From positions 1 to 41,675 of the forward strand of contig DAVY01000015.1 of NCBI GenBank assembly GCA_002505775.1: 41,675 nucleotides of DNA, written 5' to 3'. Below are positions 24,388 to 32,153 of the stretch, one piece after another. The notes below the pieces were generated by a model. That model was not told the DNA's origin, ran no database searches, and saw only the letters and a program-made list of their open reading frames with translations. Positions within the stretch are counted from its first letter, which is position 1; each line of letters starts with the position of its first letter. The translations under genes and the position numbers were made by a program. Source of the DNA: Euryarchaeota archaeon UBA130. Lineage in GTDB: Archaea; Thermoplasmatota; Poseidoniia; Poseidoniales; Thalassarchaeaceae.

Positions 24388-26355
24388 CTATATTGAAAAT
24401 GCCAAATCATCTTCCGGAACAGGGAATGGCAGACTTTCAATCTCGTAGTTATTCACATTATTGTTCGCGCCCCATGTCCTAGACCAAATCTCCAAATCCT
24501 TGGAATTCATTACCTTACAGAGCCATTCAAGGCCCATAATAAGGGATCCAGCCCCTCGATTAACTATTGACTCCAAGACCTCATCTGAGAAGTCTAGATA
24601 GTTGACTGAATTACTGAGCACGCAACCCTCTGGAATTACAGCCCAATGAAGCCGCCTATCATCATTCGAGTTGAGAATTGCTTGGCATGCGATTCGCGGT
24701 CCGGCGGTAGACTTTCTCTCCCCCTTCCATACGGACTGGGACCTCTGGATAGCTCCTTCCTCTATATCGTCTTCAAACGAGGGATGATGCAGTCTGACTT
24801 CACCATCAACGGACACAAAGTGAGCACTCCTGATGAAGGGTATTGCAAACTCATCGTCATTCCAATCCTCGATGCAGTCCGACCAGGAGCCTTGGTCAAT
24901 CTCCCCCACTCTAACCCTTACGGAATTACCATCAGGATTCAGCCAATTACCTGCTTCGGAAAGCCTCGGCTTGTCCGCCAACCTGCCAATCGCATCAACG
25001 ACCCCTCTTCTCTCATATGGGTCAACAGGCATTCTTGGTACTGCCCACGTTGCATCTGTCCATGATGACCATGTTCCCCTTTCTAGTTCCAGACAGGGAG
25101 CTCCACTGGAGAGACCCGAATCAATAGAGATGTCATTCACTGTTAGTGGACCATAGCTCATCATATTGGTCGTGTTTCCTCCAATTTCAAGACCAACTAC
25201 CGCGACGCCTTGGGTTATGCCAGGAAACACTCTCTGAGAATCCGGGAAGGACCAAGTTGAGAACCAATCGTTGCCGTCGACGAGAAGTTTCCTCAGAGGG
25301 ACACTACTTTTCTCTCTCAGTAATGAGTCTGGAACTACCATTCTCAACCTTCCTCCGGATCGGACAAGTTGAATCGATCTCTCCAGGAATAGCCTGTACA
25401 TGTTGACATTCCCTCTCAAGGCAGAGAACCTCAGACTGCCATCAGGTTCCAGAGCATTACGTAGCTTGCTCGAGAGACTCTTTCTCAGCACACTACCATT
25501 TTCATGACCTCTAAATCTGTCTTTGATTCTAATCCAAGGAGGTCTGCTGACTAGTAGCCTGGGTCCCTCGTTCCATGGCCATTCTCCGAGAAGCGGGTCT
25601 CCTTGTACGACACTGCTCTCAAGAATCATCTCAGCCTCTGATCTACCTATCATCTGGGTTCTACTATCCCCAGACAAGTCTACCAGACCAGCCTTACCCA
25701 GAGTTATTAGTATCCTCCTCCTTGAGGATTCGACAGCAATATCAGATGAGTCCATCATTTGCATCCCCTCAATCAGCTTTAGGGTGTCAGAGCATCTCTG
25801 TGCCTCGTCCAAGTGATCGATCCTCTGAGAGTGGAGCCTGATTAGCTGAGAGGCAACAACCCCAGCTCCACAACACGGATCAGCAAATGGTAGAGGAATA
25901 CCGGATGATGTGCTATCAGAGCTATCATCATAGTCGTCCTTTCCAGGTGCAAGCATCGCTTCCATATTGAGTCTCTCAGCGTAATCTCTGAATCCGGGAG
26001 GGATGGCGGAAAGTGACACTGAGGGAGGGGACTCCTTCTTCTTAGATGGCCCACCACTAGCCAATTCATCGGCCAGAATCGACCCGATTAGCCTACTTGG
26101 AGTGGAATACGCGCCTTTCGGCGAGCGCCCGTCGGCAACTGCTTCGAATCTAGATAGCAACTTATCCAGTACTGCGCCCGGGTCTGTCAAGAGACCGGCG
26201 GGAAGAGTCGGCCAAGAGCTGGGCAAGGATGCCGCAATTGGAGTACCGGAGATGGTCGACGCCTCCCAAAAATCCAACCATTGACGAATCTGCTCGATTC
26301 TATCAGGACAAGCCTGATCCAACCTAGCATACCATCCAGAGGCTTCACTAACCAT
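24388..26355 (-). CDS. Degenerate N6-adenine DNA-methyltransferase-like protein (Eco57I/TaqI type)
   Basis: The 655-aa product has the layout of an Eco57I/TaqI-type adenine methyltransferase: GAYSTPSRLIGSIL (81-94, like the YYTP entry motif), SAM motif I FADPCCGAGVVASQL (157-171), a QGDPLLGEW segment (251-259), then motif IV. Where active enzymes have (N/D/S)PP(Y/F/W), this one has SRPPW (270-274), with Arg in place of the catalytic Asn/Asp. A C-terminal half (about 410-640) with IPFIRSAHFVS resembles a target-recognition domain. No nuclease domain and no restriction gene are seen nearby. I infer a DNA- or RNA-binding methyltransferase homologue that may be inactive or act on another substrate. 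A TATA-like AATATACA lies about 40 bp before the ATG. Confidence 0.75.
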   Translation of the reverse strand: MVSEASGWYARLDQACPDRIEQIRQWLDFWEASTISGTPIAASLPSSWPTLPAGLLTDPGAVLDKLLSRFEAVADGRSPKGAYSTPSRLIGSILADELASGGPSKKKESPPSVSLSAIPPGFRDYAERLNMEAMLAPGKDDYDDSSDSTSSGIPLPFADPCCGAGVVASQLIRLHSQRIDHLDEAQRCSDTLKLIEGMQMMDSSDIAVESSRRRILITLGKAGLVDLSGDSRTQMIGRSEAEMILESSVVQGDPLLGEWPWNEGPRLLVSRPPWIRIKDRFRGHENGSVLRKSLSSKLRNALEPDGSLRFSALRGNVNMYRLFLERSIQLVRSGGRLRMVVPDSLLREKSSVPLRKLLVDGNDWFSTWSFPDSQRVFPGITQGVAVVGLEIGGNTTNMMSYGPLTVNDISIDSGLSSGAPCLELERGTWSSWTDATWAVPRMPVDPYERRGVVDAIGRLADKPRLSEAGNWLNPDGNSVRVRVGEIDQGSWSDCIEDWNDDEFAIPFIRSAHFVSVDGEVRLHHPSFEDDIEEGAIQRSQSVWKGERKSTAGPRIACQAILNSNDDRRLHWAVIPEGCVLSNSVNYLDFSDEVLESIVNRGAGSLIMGLEWLCKVMNSKDLEIWSRTWGANNNVNNYEIESLPFPVPEDDLAFSI

Positions 26356-26392
26356 GTTACCGAACCCAGGACCTGATGCCCTTTTTTGAAAG

Positions 26393-26402
26393 GTTGTATA
26401 TT
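26393..26402 (-). promoter_or_regulatory. TATA-like element of the methyltransferase-like gene
   Basis: The minus strand reads GAATATACAA about 42 bp before the ATG at 26355, predicting a leader of about 15 nt. It lies in the 63-bp gap after the coiled-coil gene, so the methyltransferase-like gene may have its own promoter. Confidence 0.4.
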
Positions 26403-26418
26403 CGTGGGGGTGTGTAAC

Positions 26419-27027
26419 TTATCCGCCCAAGCAGAAAGCATCCTCATCTATTTCTAGGATAAGCTCGTTCTGAAGTAACCAAGCAATCGCCTCATCCAAA
26501 TCATCGACCCTGATTCCTAGAGGGACAAGACTCCCCATGAGGGTGTCGAAATGCACAGGACTGGGGCCATCTAGGGAATTGAGCTCCAGTAACCCAAGGA
26601 CATGCTCTGCTACGATTGCCAATAGTGGGTCATCTCCAACATCAAGAGAGCCGAACTGGACAGCTGCTTCTCCCTCTTCGTTGATTTTGCTCGTTCCTTC
26701 CATAGTCTTGTTCTCGGGCTCATACACATCGAACAGATTTTTCTGGTGAGGGTCTTGAACGCCGGTCCCCGAAACCTCCCTTTGCCTCTTGAGTCGCTTA
26801 ACCAGAGTCTCAATTCTGTGAAGCCTCTGCTCTAATCTTAGCCTCTCCCTGCCTAAGTGACTCTCAACTAACTCAAGCTCCTCCACCGCTCTTTCATCTA
26901 ACCAAGACGCAAGATCCCATGATGGGTCGAGCCTGAGCATTGTCTCCCAGAGCCTAGCTATCGATTCTGGGAGTGTCCTGACATCGATACGCGGGGTTTC
27001 TCTACCATCTTCGGGCGCGCGCTCCAC
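26419..27027 (-). CDS. Coiled-coil protein with possible C-terminal winged-helix segment
   Basis: I do not recognise this 202-aa protein. Residues about 45-85 form a strongly charged helix (ERAVEELELVESHLGRE and onwards) that should be a coiled coil. A low-complexity linker follows. The C-terminal 75 residues (LLAIVAEHVLGLL to ENELILEIDEDAF-like end) read as a small helical domain ending in a beta hairpin, compatible with a winged helix. The GTG start at 27027 has no ribosome-binding site, but a TATA-like GTATAGTTG is about 31 bp upstream, so it may be leaderless. It precedes the methyltransferase-like gene in the same direction, 63 bp apart; a joint role is only a guess. Confidence 0.6.
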   Translation of the reverse strand: MERAPEDGRETPRIDVRTLPESIARLWETMLRLDPSWDLASWLDERAVEELELVESHLGRERLRLEQRLHRIETLVKRLKRQREVSGTGVQDPHQKNLFDVYEPENKTMEGTSKINEEGEAAVQFGSLDVGDDPLLAIVAEHVLGLLELNSLDGPSPVHFDTLMGSLVPLGIRVDDLDEAIAWLLQNELILEIDEDAFCLGG

Positions 27028-27050
27028 GCGTCATCATTAGGGTGACCGTC

Positions 27051-27065
27051 TATCAACTATACTCT
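27051..27065. promoter_or_regulatory. Shared promoter region between divergent genes
   Basis: The 70-bp gap 27028-27097 separates the divergent coiled-coil and dehydrogenase genes. ACTATACTC (27057-27065) can serve the plus strand, and GTATAGTTG (27054-27062, minus) the other. The two elements overlap, so initiation in the two directions is likely to compete. Confidence 0.45.
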
Positions 27066-27097
27066 CCGAGAGATGGGGTGTCGTTAGGGTTCAATTG

Positions 27098-28309
27098 ATG
27101 AATGATGAACAAGTGGCGAGTCACATGGCAACCTATCGGCTGGCTGCTCTCCCGGGGGATGGAACCGGACGTGAAGTGATGCGAGAAGCCCTGCGTGTGC
27201 TGTCTGTATTTGAGGAAAATAGTCCTCTGTCATTCGAAATCAAAGAAATTCCCTGTGGTGGACAGTACTACCTTGAAACAGGGGAAGAGTGGCCAGCCGG
27301 CTCATTTGAGTATTGCAGGGACGAATCAGATGCTATTCTTCTAGGAGCTATTGGTTGGCCTGACGCCAGACTTCCAAACGGAGATATGGCTGGGGGGCAG
27401 ACTATCCTCGGCCTTCGCTCTGGTCTGGAACTTTACGCGAATGTCAGACCAGTCAGACTTTACCCGGGCGTAACACACAAGGTTCACGGTATTCACAAGC
27501 AGGTCTGGGATCCGGATTTAGTCGACATAATCATGATTCGTGAGAATACCGAGGGCCTCTATCATTCTCTTCTCAGGAGGATGGAGCAGAGGGCCTTGGG
27601 CAAGAAAGACGAGCCGATAGTGATAGAGGAGTTCCCAGGTCTTGACGGGGAAGTTGCCTGGGACCCGCGCCCCATATCCAGAAGTGGGAGCGAGAGAGTA
27701 ATCAGATTCGCCTTTGACTATGCAAAGGTTAGGCAGAGAAAATCCGGAAAACCCCAATCAGTGACGTGCGTCGATAAGTCAAATGTGACCAGGGGTTGCC
27801 AGCTCTTCAGAAAGATATTCAGAGAATTTGCAGAATCCAATCAAGATGTTCCTGTTAAGGAGGCATACATCGATGCCTTCACTATGTGGCTCGTGAGGAA
27901 TCCAGAAGATCTTGACATCGTAGTCTTACCGAACATGTTCGGTGATATCGCCACCGATCTTGCTAGCGTTCTCCAAGGAGGAATGGGCATGTCAGCCAGT
28001 GCAAACATGGGGCCAAGGCACATGCTCTTTGAGCCTGTTCATGGCTCTGCCCCCAAACACGCGGGAAAGAACATCGTCAATCCAATAGCAATGATTCAAT
28101 CAGTCCAGATGATGTTCGAAGCCTTAGGCTTTAGAAAGAAGGACGAAACACTTGATATTTGTGCTGAAATATTGCAGAATGCGATAAGGCAACACTTCGA
28201 GGAAGGGGCACCAGTAACTTATGATCTGGGAGGCACTGCTAGCACCTCAGACGTCGGTGAAGCCATAGCCGAAAGGTGTGAGAGAATGCTGAAAGCTAGA
28301 TTTTCATAG
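27098..28309 (+). CDS. Isocitrate/isopropylmalate dehydrogenase-family beta-decarboxylating dehydrogenase
   Basis: Oxidative decarboxylase of a 2-hydroxy acid with a 3-carboxylate. Family landmarks: LPGDGTGREVM, GLRSGLELYANVRPVRLYPG, MIRENTEGLY, the catalytic Lys in VTCVDKSNVTRG and metal-binding Asp in AYIDAFTMWLV and MFGDIATDLAS. RENTEGLY resembles homoisocitrate/isocitrate and tartrate-type enzymes rather than LeuB. The cofactor loop GSAPKHAGKNIVNP has Lys where NAD-dependent LeuB has Asp, which hints at NADP. The substrate is therefore open: isopropylmalate, tartrate/D-malate, homoisocitrate or isocitrate. The ATG at 27098 is preceded by an in-frame TTG; ATG at 27125 is another option. 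A second true isocitrate dehydrogenase is already at 9192. It converges on the PPS gene with 1 bp between stops. Confidence 0.88.
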   Translation: MNDEQVASHMATYRLAALPGDGTGREVMREALRVLSVFEENSPLSFEIKEIPCGGQYYLETGEEWPAGSFEYCRDESDAILLGAIGWPDARLPNGDMAGGQTILGLRSGLELYANVRPVRLYPGVTHKVHGIHKQVWDPDLVDIIMIRENTEGLYHSLLRRMEQRALGKKDEPIVIEEFPGLDGEVAWDPRPISRSGSERVIRFAFDYAKVRQRKSGKPQSVTCVDKSNVTRGCQLFRKIFREFAESNQDVPVKEAYIDAFTMWLVRNPEDLDIVVLPNMFGDIATDLASVLQGGMGMSASANMGPRHMLFEPVHGSAPKHAGKNIVNPIAMIQSVQMMFEALGFRKKDETLDICAEILQNAIRQHFEEGAPVTYDLGGTASTSDVGEAIAERCERMLKARFS

Positions 28310-28310
28310 T

Positions 28311-29078
28311 TCATATTCTCAGATACGAATTTCCCATAACTTCTAGAGCATCTTTGAGTGTATTTTTATTGTCCCAAATGCTGGGTTCCGGCTTGCTGTG
28401 AAGCTCATTTACGATTCCGCTTAGAGCCCTTGAGACTTCATCAACAATTGTCACCGTTGCTGTCCTCGAGGTTCTCGATAAAGGGTTCAAATCTATGGCA
28501 ATAACTTCCTTGCCTAATGCAATAAGAGCCTCACAGCGATCCCCATCTTCAAGTGGAACTAGAACTACATCGGCCTTCTCTATCCCATCTGCTGAGCACA
28601 AGGATCTGGGCCCCTCAAGTCCTCGAATTCTCCCATCAGAAACCAAACCAAGGATCTCTACCCTCGATATTGCATCTCGCTCTGCTCGAGGAGAACTAGC
28701 AAGAAGCTCTTCTCTCATTGACTCTAGCTCATTTACAAGGCGCGTCATCCTTTCTTCTGTTCTGTAGTAGATGTTCACTTCGATGGGACAACCGACTATA
28801 GCCGCAATTTTGATTGCCTCTGCCCCTGCAAGGACCGTTGAATTACCATTCATCGAGATTACGGGGCTCACAGCTCGAAGAAGCCTCGCAGCAGCCTCAC
28901 GAATTGCAATTGATGCAGATGAAGTGGTCCTCTCGCCCAAGAGATAGTCATACGCCTCACCTCTACCATGAGCAATCATCGCGGAATCTGCCAATAGCCC
29001 CCTCTTTGCGCCATCAACTATTTTCTGACGAGAGAGTAGTGACGATTTTCTGGGATGAGAATCAGGGATATTGGTCAC
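28311..29078 (-). CDS. 4-phosphopantoate--beta-alanine ligase (archaeal phosphopantothenate synthetase)
   Basis: Archaea-specific step of coenzyme A synthesis: joins 4-phosphopantoate and beta-alanine with ATP. The 255-aa product has the family hallmark region GLLADSAMIAHGRGEAYDYL followed by GERTTSSASIAIREAAARLL, then SMNGNSTVLAGAEAIKIA and CPIEVNIYYRTEERM. It is an archaeal gene in contrast to several bacterial-like neighbours. The GTG start overlaps the nadC stop (GTGA), and AAGGTGG lies just ahead, so it is translated together with nadC. CoA supply suits a genome with an acyl-CoA operon. Confidence 0.95.
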   Translation of the reverse strand: MTNIPDSHPRKSSLLSRQKIVDGAKRGLLADSAMIAHGRGEAYDYLLGERTTSSASIAIREAAARLLRAVSPVISMNGNSTVLAGAEAIKIAAIVGCPIEVNIYYRTEERMTRLVNELESMREELLASSPRAERDAISRVEILGLVSDGRIRGLEGPRSLCSADGIEKADVVLVPLEDGDRCEALIALGKEVIAIDLNPLSRTSRTATVTIVDEVSRALSGIVNELHSKPEPSIWDNKNTLKDALEVMGNSYLRI

Positions 29079-30004
29079 TCAACCACCTTCATTGACAAAT
29101 CTAGGGGGGCTACTCCCCTATTCAAGGCGCTAGTTGAGACCAGGTCTACGCCCGAGGCCTGCCATCTCTTGAGATCATCGAAGACCACCCCCCCCGATCC
29201 CTCTAGTATGCACCACTCGCGTAGCCCTTCCTCAACCAGACTGGAATGGATAAGAGCACACATGTCTGGGGTCATGTTATCCAGTAACAAAACTATTCTT
29301 TCACAACCACCGAGATCTATTTGCATCTCATCCCACTTTCTCGACGCGGCCAGAGCTTGACATTCATCTCTGACCTCTATAACCACGAATTCTGCATGGG
29401 AGGCCATGTCTATGCCTGCAACAGCGACACCAACCGCGGTACACTCATCCGATATGCCAGGAGCAAGAGAAGCTAAGTCGTTCTCCTTTATCATCAGAGC
29501 ATCAGCTCTTGAAAGCCGGTGCGTGAGGCCTCCCCCAACATGAACCGCCCATTTGTCTAGAAGCCCCCAATCAGTCTTTCTTGTGCAGGCGATTCCGATA
29601 TCCCTTGCTTCTGATACCCATCTTTGAGTATTTGTTGCAACACCCGACATCCTGCCCAGTAAGTTTAGCAATATTCTCTCGCAACGTAAGATTTCGTTGG
29701 AGGGCCCCGAGACTCTGAGTACCTCGTCGCCATTCCTCAAAGAATCGCCTTCTTTCAGAGTCCAACGAATCTGACAACCGGGAAAATGAGACTCAATTAA
29801 TCGGTTTATCACGAACAATCCTGAGATAATCCCATCGTCCTTGGAAACGACTCTCGCCGTTATTTGAAGATCTGAACCTCCTCCCCCTCCATGTTCGTCA
29901 GTAATCATAGCCAGCGTCCAAGAATCTATTGATTGAGTCATTATTTGACTTGGATGTCCTCCTCGAAAGAGAAGCTCAGACCTGTCATGAGGCAGCACGT
30001 TCAC
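29075..30004 (-). CDS. nadC: Nicotinate-nucleotide pyrophosphorylase (quinolinate phosphoribosyltransferase)
   Basis: Converts quinolinate and PRPP to nicotinate mononucleotide in de novo NAD synthesis. The family is clear from ARVVSKDDGIISG, ERILLNLLGRMSGVATNT, ACTRKTDWGLLDKWAV (catalytic and PRPP-site basic residues), HVGGGLTHRLSRADALMIKENDL, LLDNM and LEGSGGV. With GTG at 30004 the product is 309 aa, slightly long; an ATG at 29941 would give the usual 288 aa, but its GAGGAGG lies 17 nt away. The start is therefore uncertain. It sits between the Pcc1-like gene (45 bp upstream) and PPS (overlapping). Confidence 0.95.
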   Translation of the reverse strand: MNVLPHDRSELLFRGGHPSQIMTQSIDSWTLAMITDEHGGGGGSDLQITARVVSKDDGIISGLFVINRLIESHFPGCQIRWTLKEGDSLRNGDEVLRVSGPSNEILRCERILLNLLGRMSGVATNTQRWVSEARDIGIACTRKTDWGLLDKWAVHVGGGLTHRLSRADALMIKENDLASLAPGISDECTAVGVAVAGIDMASHAEFVVIEVRDECQALAASRKWDEMQIDLGGCERIVLLLDNMTPDMCALIHSSLVEEGLREWCILEGSGGVVFDDLKRWQASGVDLVSTSALNRGVAPLDLSMKVVE

Positions 30005-30049
30005 GTTACTTGGCAGTCGTACTCAGACTTGAATGGTCCGAATTGTAAC

Positions 30050-30280
30050 CTACTCTACCAGTGCCCCTAAACTCCCCTCAACAGCGGACAAACAAGCCAG
30101 AATATCGTCCATGGTCGCTCGTATCCGGCCTAGTTCGCATGAGGACACGAAAATACTCAGTGTTACGCCATTATCAATTTCGGTGATTTCATATCTGAAG
30201 GAGTCTGGATCATCAGGCTGAATCGACTTAATTAGAGCTTCAGCTATGTCCCTGTGTCCAGTCCAATCAACTCTCGCCAT
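30050..30280 (-). CDS. pcc1: KEOPS complex Pcc1-like subunit
   Basis: A 76-aa protein matching the Pcc1 family, the small dimerising subunit of the KEOPS complex that makes N6-threonylcarbamoyladenosine at position 37 of tRNAs. The pattern is ALIKSIQPDDPDSFRYEI, then TLSIFVSSCELGRIRATMDDILACLSAVE, where the Arg-x-x-x-x-D-x-L segment is the most conserved part. The ATG at 30280 is chosen because GGAGG lies 5 nt before it; the frame opens 4 codons earlier. No other KEOPS gene (Kae1, Bud32, Cgi121) is in the window. It begins a short run with nadC and PPS, and is divergent from metK. Confidence 0.8.
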   Translation of the reverse strand: MARVDWTGHRDIAEALIKSIQPDDPDSFRYEITEIDNGVTLSIFVSSCELGRIRATMDDILACLSAVEGSLGALVE

Positions 30281-30337
30281 GGCGTCCTCCATGATTCTGA
30301 GATGGGACAGTCATTTTTCATCCCGCCTGTTTCCGGG

Positions 30338-30350
30338 CTAATCAATAACA
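30338..30350 (+). promoter_or_regulatory. TATA-like element of metK
   Basis: CTAATCAATAACA is centred about 35 bp before the metK ATG at 30380, predicting a leader of under 10 nt. The 99-bp gap 30281-30379 must also hold the promoter of the divergent Pcc1-like gene, for which I see no clear box. Confidence 0.4.
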
Positions 30351-30379
30351 ATCATCAGTGAGAGGCTCTTCCAAACGCC

Positions 30380-31669
30380 ATGCATGGATACATGCCACCT
30401 TCTGACACTGCCGAGTCAGTGACATCTGGACATCCGGACAAGCTGTGTGACGCTATATCGGACGCCATATTGGATGAGTGTCTGAGAATAGATTCCAATG
30501 CCAGAGTAGCCGTGGAGACCATGGTCAAAGGGATTGGGGGAGAGGCTGTGATTATTCTCGCTGGAGAGGTGAGTCTGAACGGACGGACTCCGGATTATGA
30601 GAGGATAGCCAGAGACAAAGCCACCTCTATTGGATACGTTGACAGTAGAATAGGGATGGATGCCTCCTCGAGTGAACTTTGTGATGTTCTAACATACATC
30701 ACCACCCAATCGCAGTTCATTAGTCAGGGAGTTGATGGGGACCTAGACACTCAAGGTGCTGGTGACCAAGGGGTAATGTTCGGATATGCATGCATTGAAA
30801 CCGAACAGACCGAAGAGCTCAGAGGAAGATTTTTCCCTCTTGCAGCCGCGCTCTCCCAGAGATTAACTCGGAGGCTCGAACAAGTCCATGACGAACAAAT
30901 CATCCCATGGATTAGACCTGATGGCAAGAGCCAAGTAACTGTGCAGATTGATAAAAAGAATAATGCTCCAAAAGGGATTTCCACTATTGTAATTGCCGCC
31001 CAGCACGCTCCCGATGCAGGACCCAACTGGCCAGACGAAAACAACCTCTCAGATGAAGAGAGGAGACTCTACATTGAGGCGGAGATTAGAAAGCATGTAG
31101 TCGAGCATGCCATCCCTTCATCCCTGATGAAAGATCCAGAGGTTATTGTCAATGGGACCGGTTCATTCCCCGATCCAGGAGGTCCATATGCCGATGCTGG
31201 GCTAACTGGTAGGAAGATAATCGTAGATACATACGGTGGCGGGAGGCACGGCGGAGGTGCATTTAGCGGGAAAGACCCATCCAAGGTAGACCGCTCCGCA
31301 GCATACTATGCGAGGTGGGCAGCGAAGCACGTTGTAGCCTCGGGAATCGCTGAAAAGTGTGAAATCCAAGTCGCGTATGCAATCGGAAAATCCAACCCAG
31401 TGGGTCTCAGAGTGGAAACTTTCGATACGTCAAGATCGGAGCTAGGCACTGACCCCGATCAGGAGATTTCTAGGCTATTGATGACGCACTTCGATTGGAG
31501 GCCCGCAGCAATGATCAGGGATTTGGGACTGAAGCGACCGATATACTCTGCAACATCATCCGGAGGACATTTTGGAAGAGTCCCCACTGATGAAGGATTA
31601 TTCCCCTGGGAGCGTCTAGACTCAGAGAAAATCGAGGCTCTCGCAGGAGCAATCAGGGATCGGGAATAA
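30380..31669 (+). CDS. metK: S-adenosylmethionine synthetase, bacterial MetK type
   Basis: Makes S-adenosylmethionine from methionine and ATP. The protein (429 aa) is of the bacterial/eukaryotic family, not the distinct archaeal MAT family: ESVTSGHPDKLCDAISDAILD at the N-terminus (described here by its core GHPDK), GAGDQGVMFGYA in the ATP site, DTYGGGRHGGGAFSGKDPSKVDRSAAY in the second half (core GGGAFSGKD) and the C-terminal domain with GLFPWE. It is somewhat longer than E. coli MetK (384 aa), with extra residues around 190-235. ATG at 30392 is an alternative start, closer to the conserved N-terminus. Confidence 0.96.
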   Translation: MHGYMPPSDTAESVTSGHPDKLCDAISDAILDECLRIDSNARVAVETMVKGIGGEAVIILAGEVSLNGRTPDYERIARDKATSIGYVDSRIGMDASSSELCDVLTYITTQSQFISQGVDGDLDTQGAGDQGVMFGYACIETEQTEELRGRFFPLAAALSQRLTRRLEQVHDEQIIPWIRPDGKSQVTVQIDKKNNAPKGISTIVIAAQHAPDAGPNWPDENNLSDEERRLYIEAEIRKHVVEHAIPSSLMKDPEVIVNGTGSFPDPGGPYADAGLTGRKIIVDTYGGGRHGGGAFSGKDPSKVDRSAAYYARWAAKHVVASGIAEKCEIQVAYAIGKSNPVGLRVETFDTSRSELGTDPDQEISRLLMTHFDWRPAAMIRDLGLKRPIYSATSSGGHFGRVPTDEGLFPWERLDSEKIEALAGAIRDRE

Positions 31670-31698
31670 TCCTAGCAGGTGATCATCTCTCCGAGGGT

Positions 31699-31707
31699 AT
31701 TGAAAGC
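31699..31707 (+). promoter_or_regulatory. Possible TATA element of the zinc-ribbon gene
   Basis: TATTGAAAG lies about 26 bp before the ATG at 31728 in the 58-bp gap after metK. No ribosome-binding site precedes the ATG, so a leaderless transcript is likely. Confidence 0.35.
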
Positions 31708-31727
31708 GAACCCTTCTATCGGGTAAC

Positions 31728-32153
31728 ATGTCAAGAATACCTGCAGTGCTCCTTCAACAGTTTCTTGGTATGAGTGAGTATGAGAGAACCCTAGCGATAG
31801 ATAAGATCTCTAGAGAGCTAGGAATCACTGAAAATGAGATAATTTCCCAGCTGGAGGAGTTTCAGAGTGGGGCAGTTAAACCTTCAAACCAAGCGAAACC
31901 TGCTAACTCTCCCCCCGACAGGGAAAGTAAGTTCACTGCTATGCAGGAGGGAGAGGGCTCTCCAAAGTACCTTCAGGATACGCACAAATATCGATTCTCA
32001 TACGATCCTAGCCATTCAGGAAGGAAGAGGCAATCGGAGGTTAAGCAGGCCATAGCCTGTCCGAATTGCAATGCGGCTTTGGGAATCCCTTCGATTAGAC
32101 CGATTACAGTGAAGTGTCCAGCATGTATGAATGAGGCGACCTTCGAGAACTAG
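31728..32153 (+). CDS. Small protein with helical N-terminus and C-terminal zinc ribbon
   Basis: Not a named family to me. The 141-aa product begins with a helical segment (about 1-48, including LGMSEYERTLAIDKISRELGITENEIISQL described by its DKISRELGI core) that resembles a helix-turn-helix-like fold. A disordered, Pro/Ser-rich linker follows. It ends in a zinc ribbon with C111, C114 (CPNC) and C130, C133 (CPAC). This plan suits a nucleic-acid- or RNA-polymerase-associated factor, but that is inference. Its stop overlaps the DUF373 stop by 4 bp in convergent orientation. Confidence 0.65.
   Translation: MSRIPAVLLQQFLGMSEYERTLAIDKISRELGITENEIISQLEEFQSGAVKPSNQAKPANSPPDRESKFTAMQEGEGSPKYLQDTHKYRFSYDPSHSGRKRQSEVKQAIACPNCNAALGIPSIRPITVKCPACMNEATFEN

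Noticed and set aside
24388..27027. A restriction-modification or BREX/PglX-type defence locus.
   Set aside because: The methyltransferase-like gene lacks an intact motif IV and no nuclease, ATPase or specificity gene is nearby; the neighbours are housekeeping genes.
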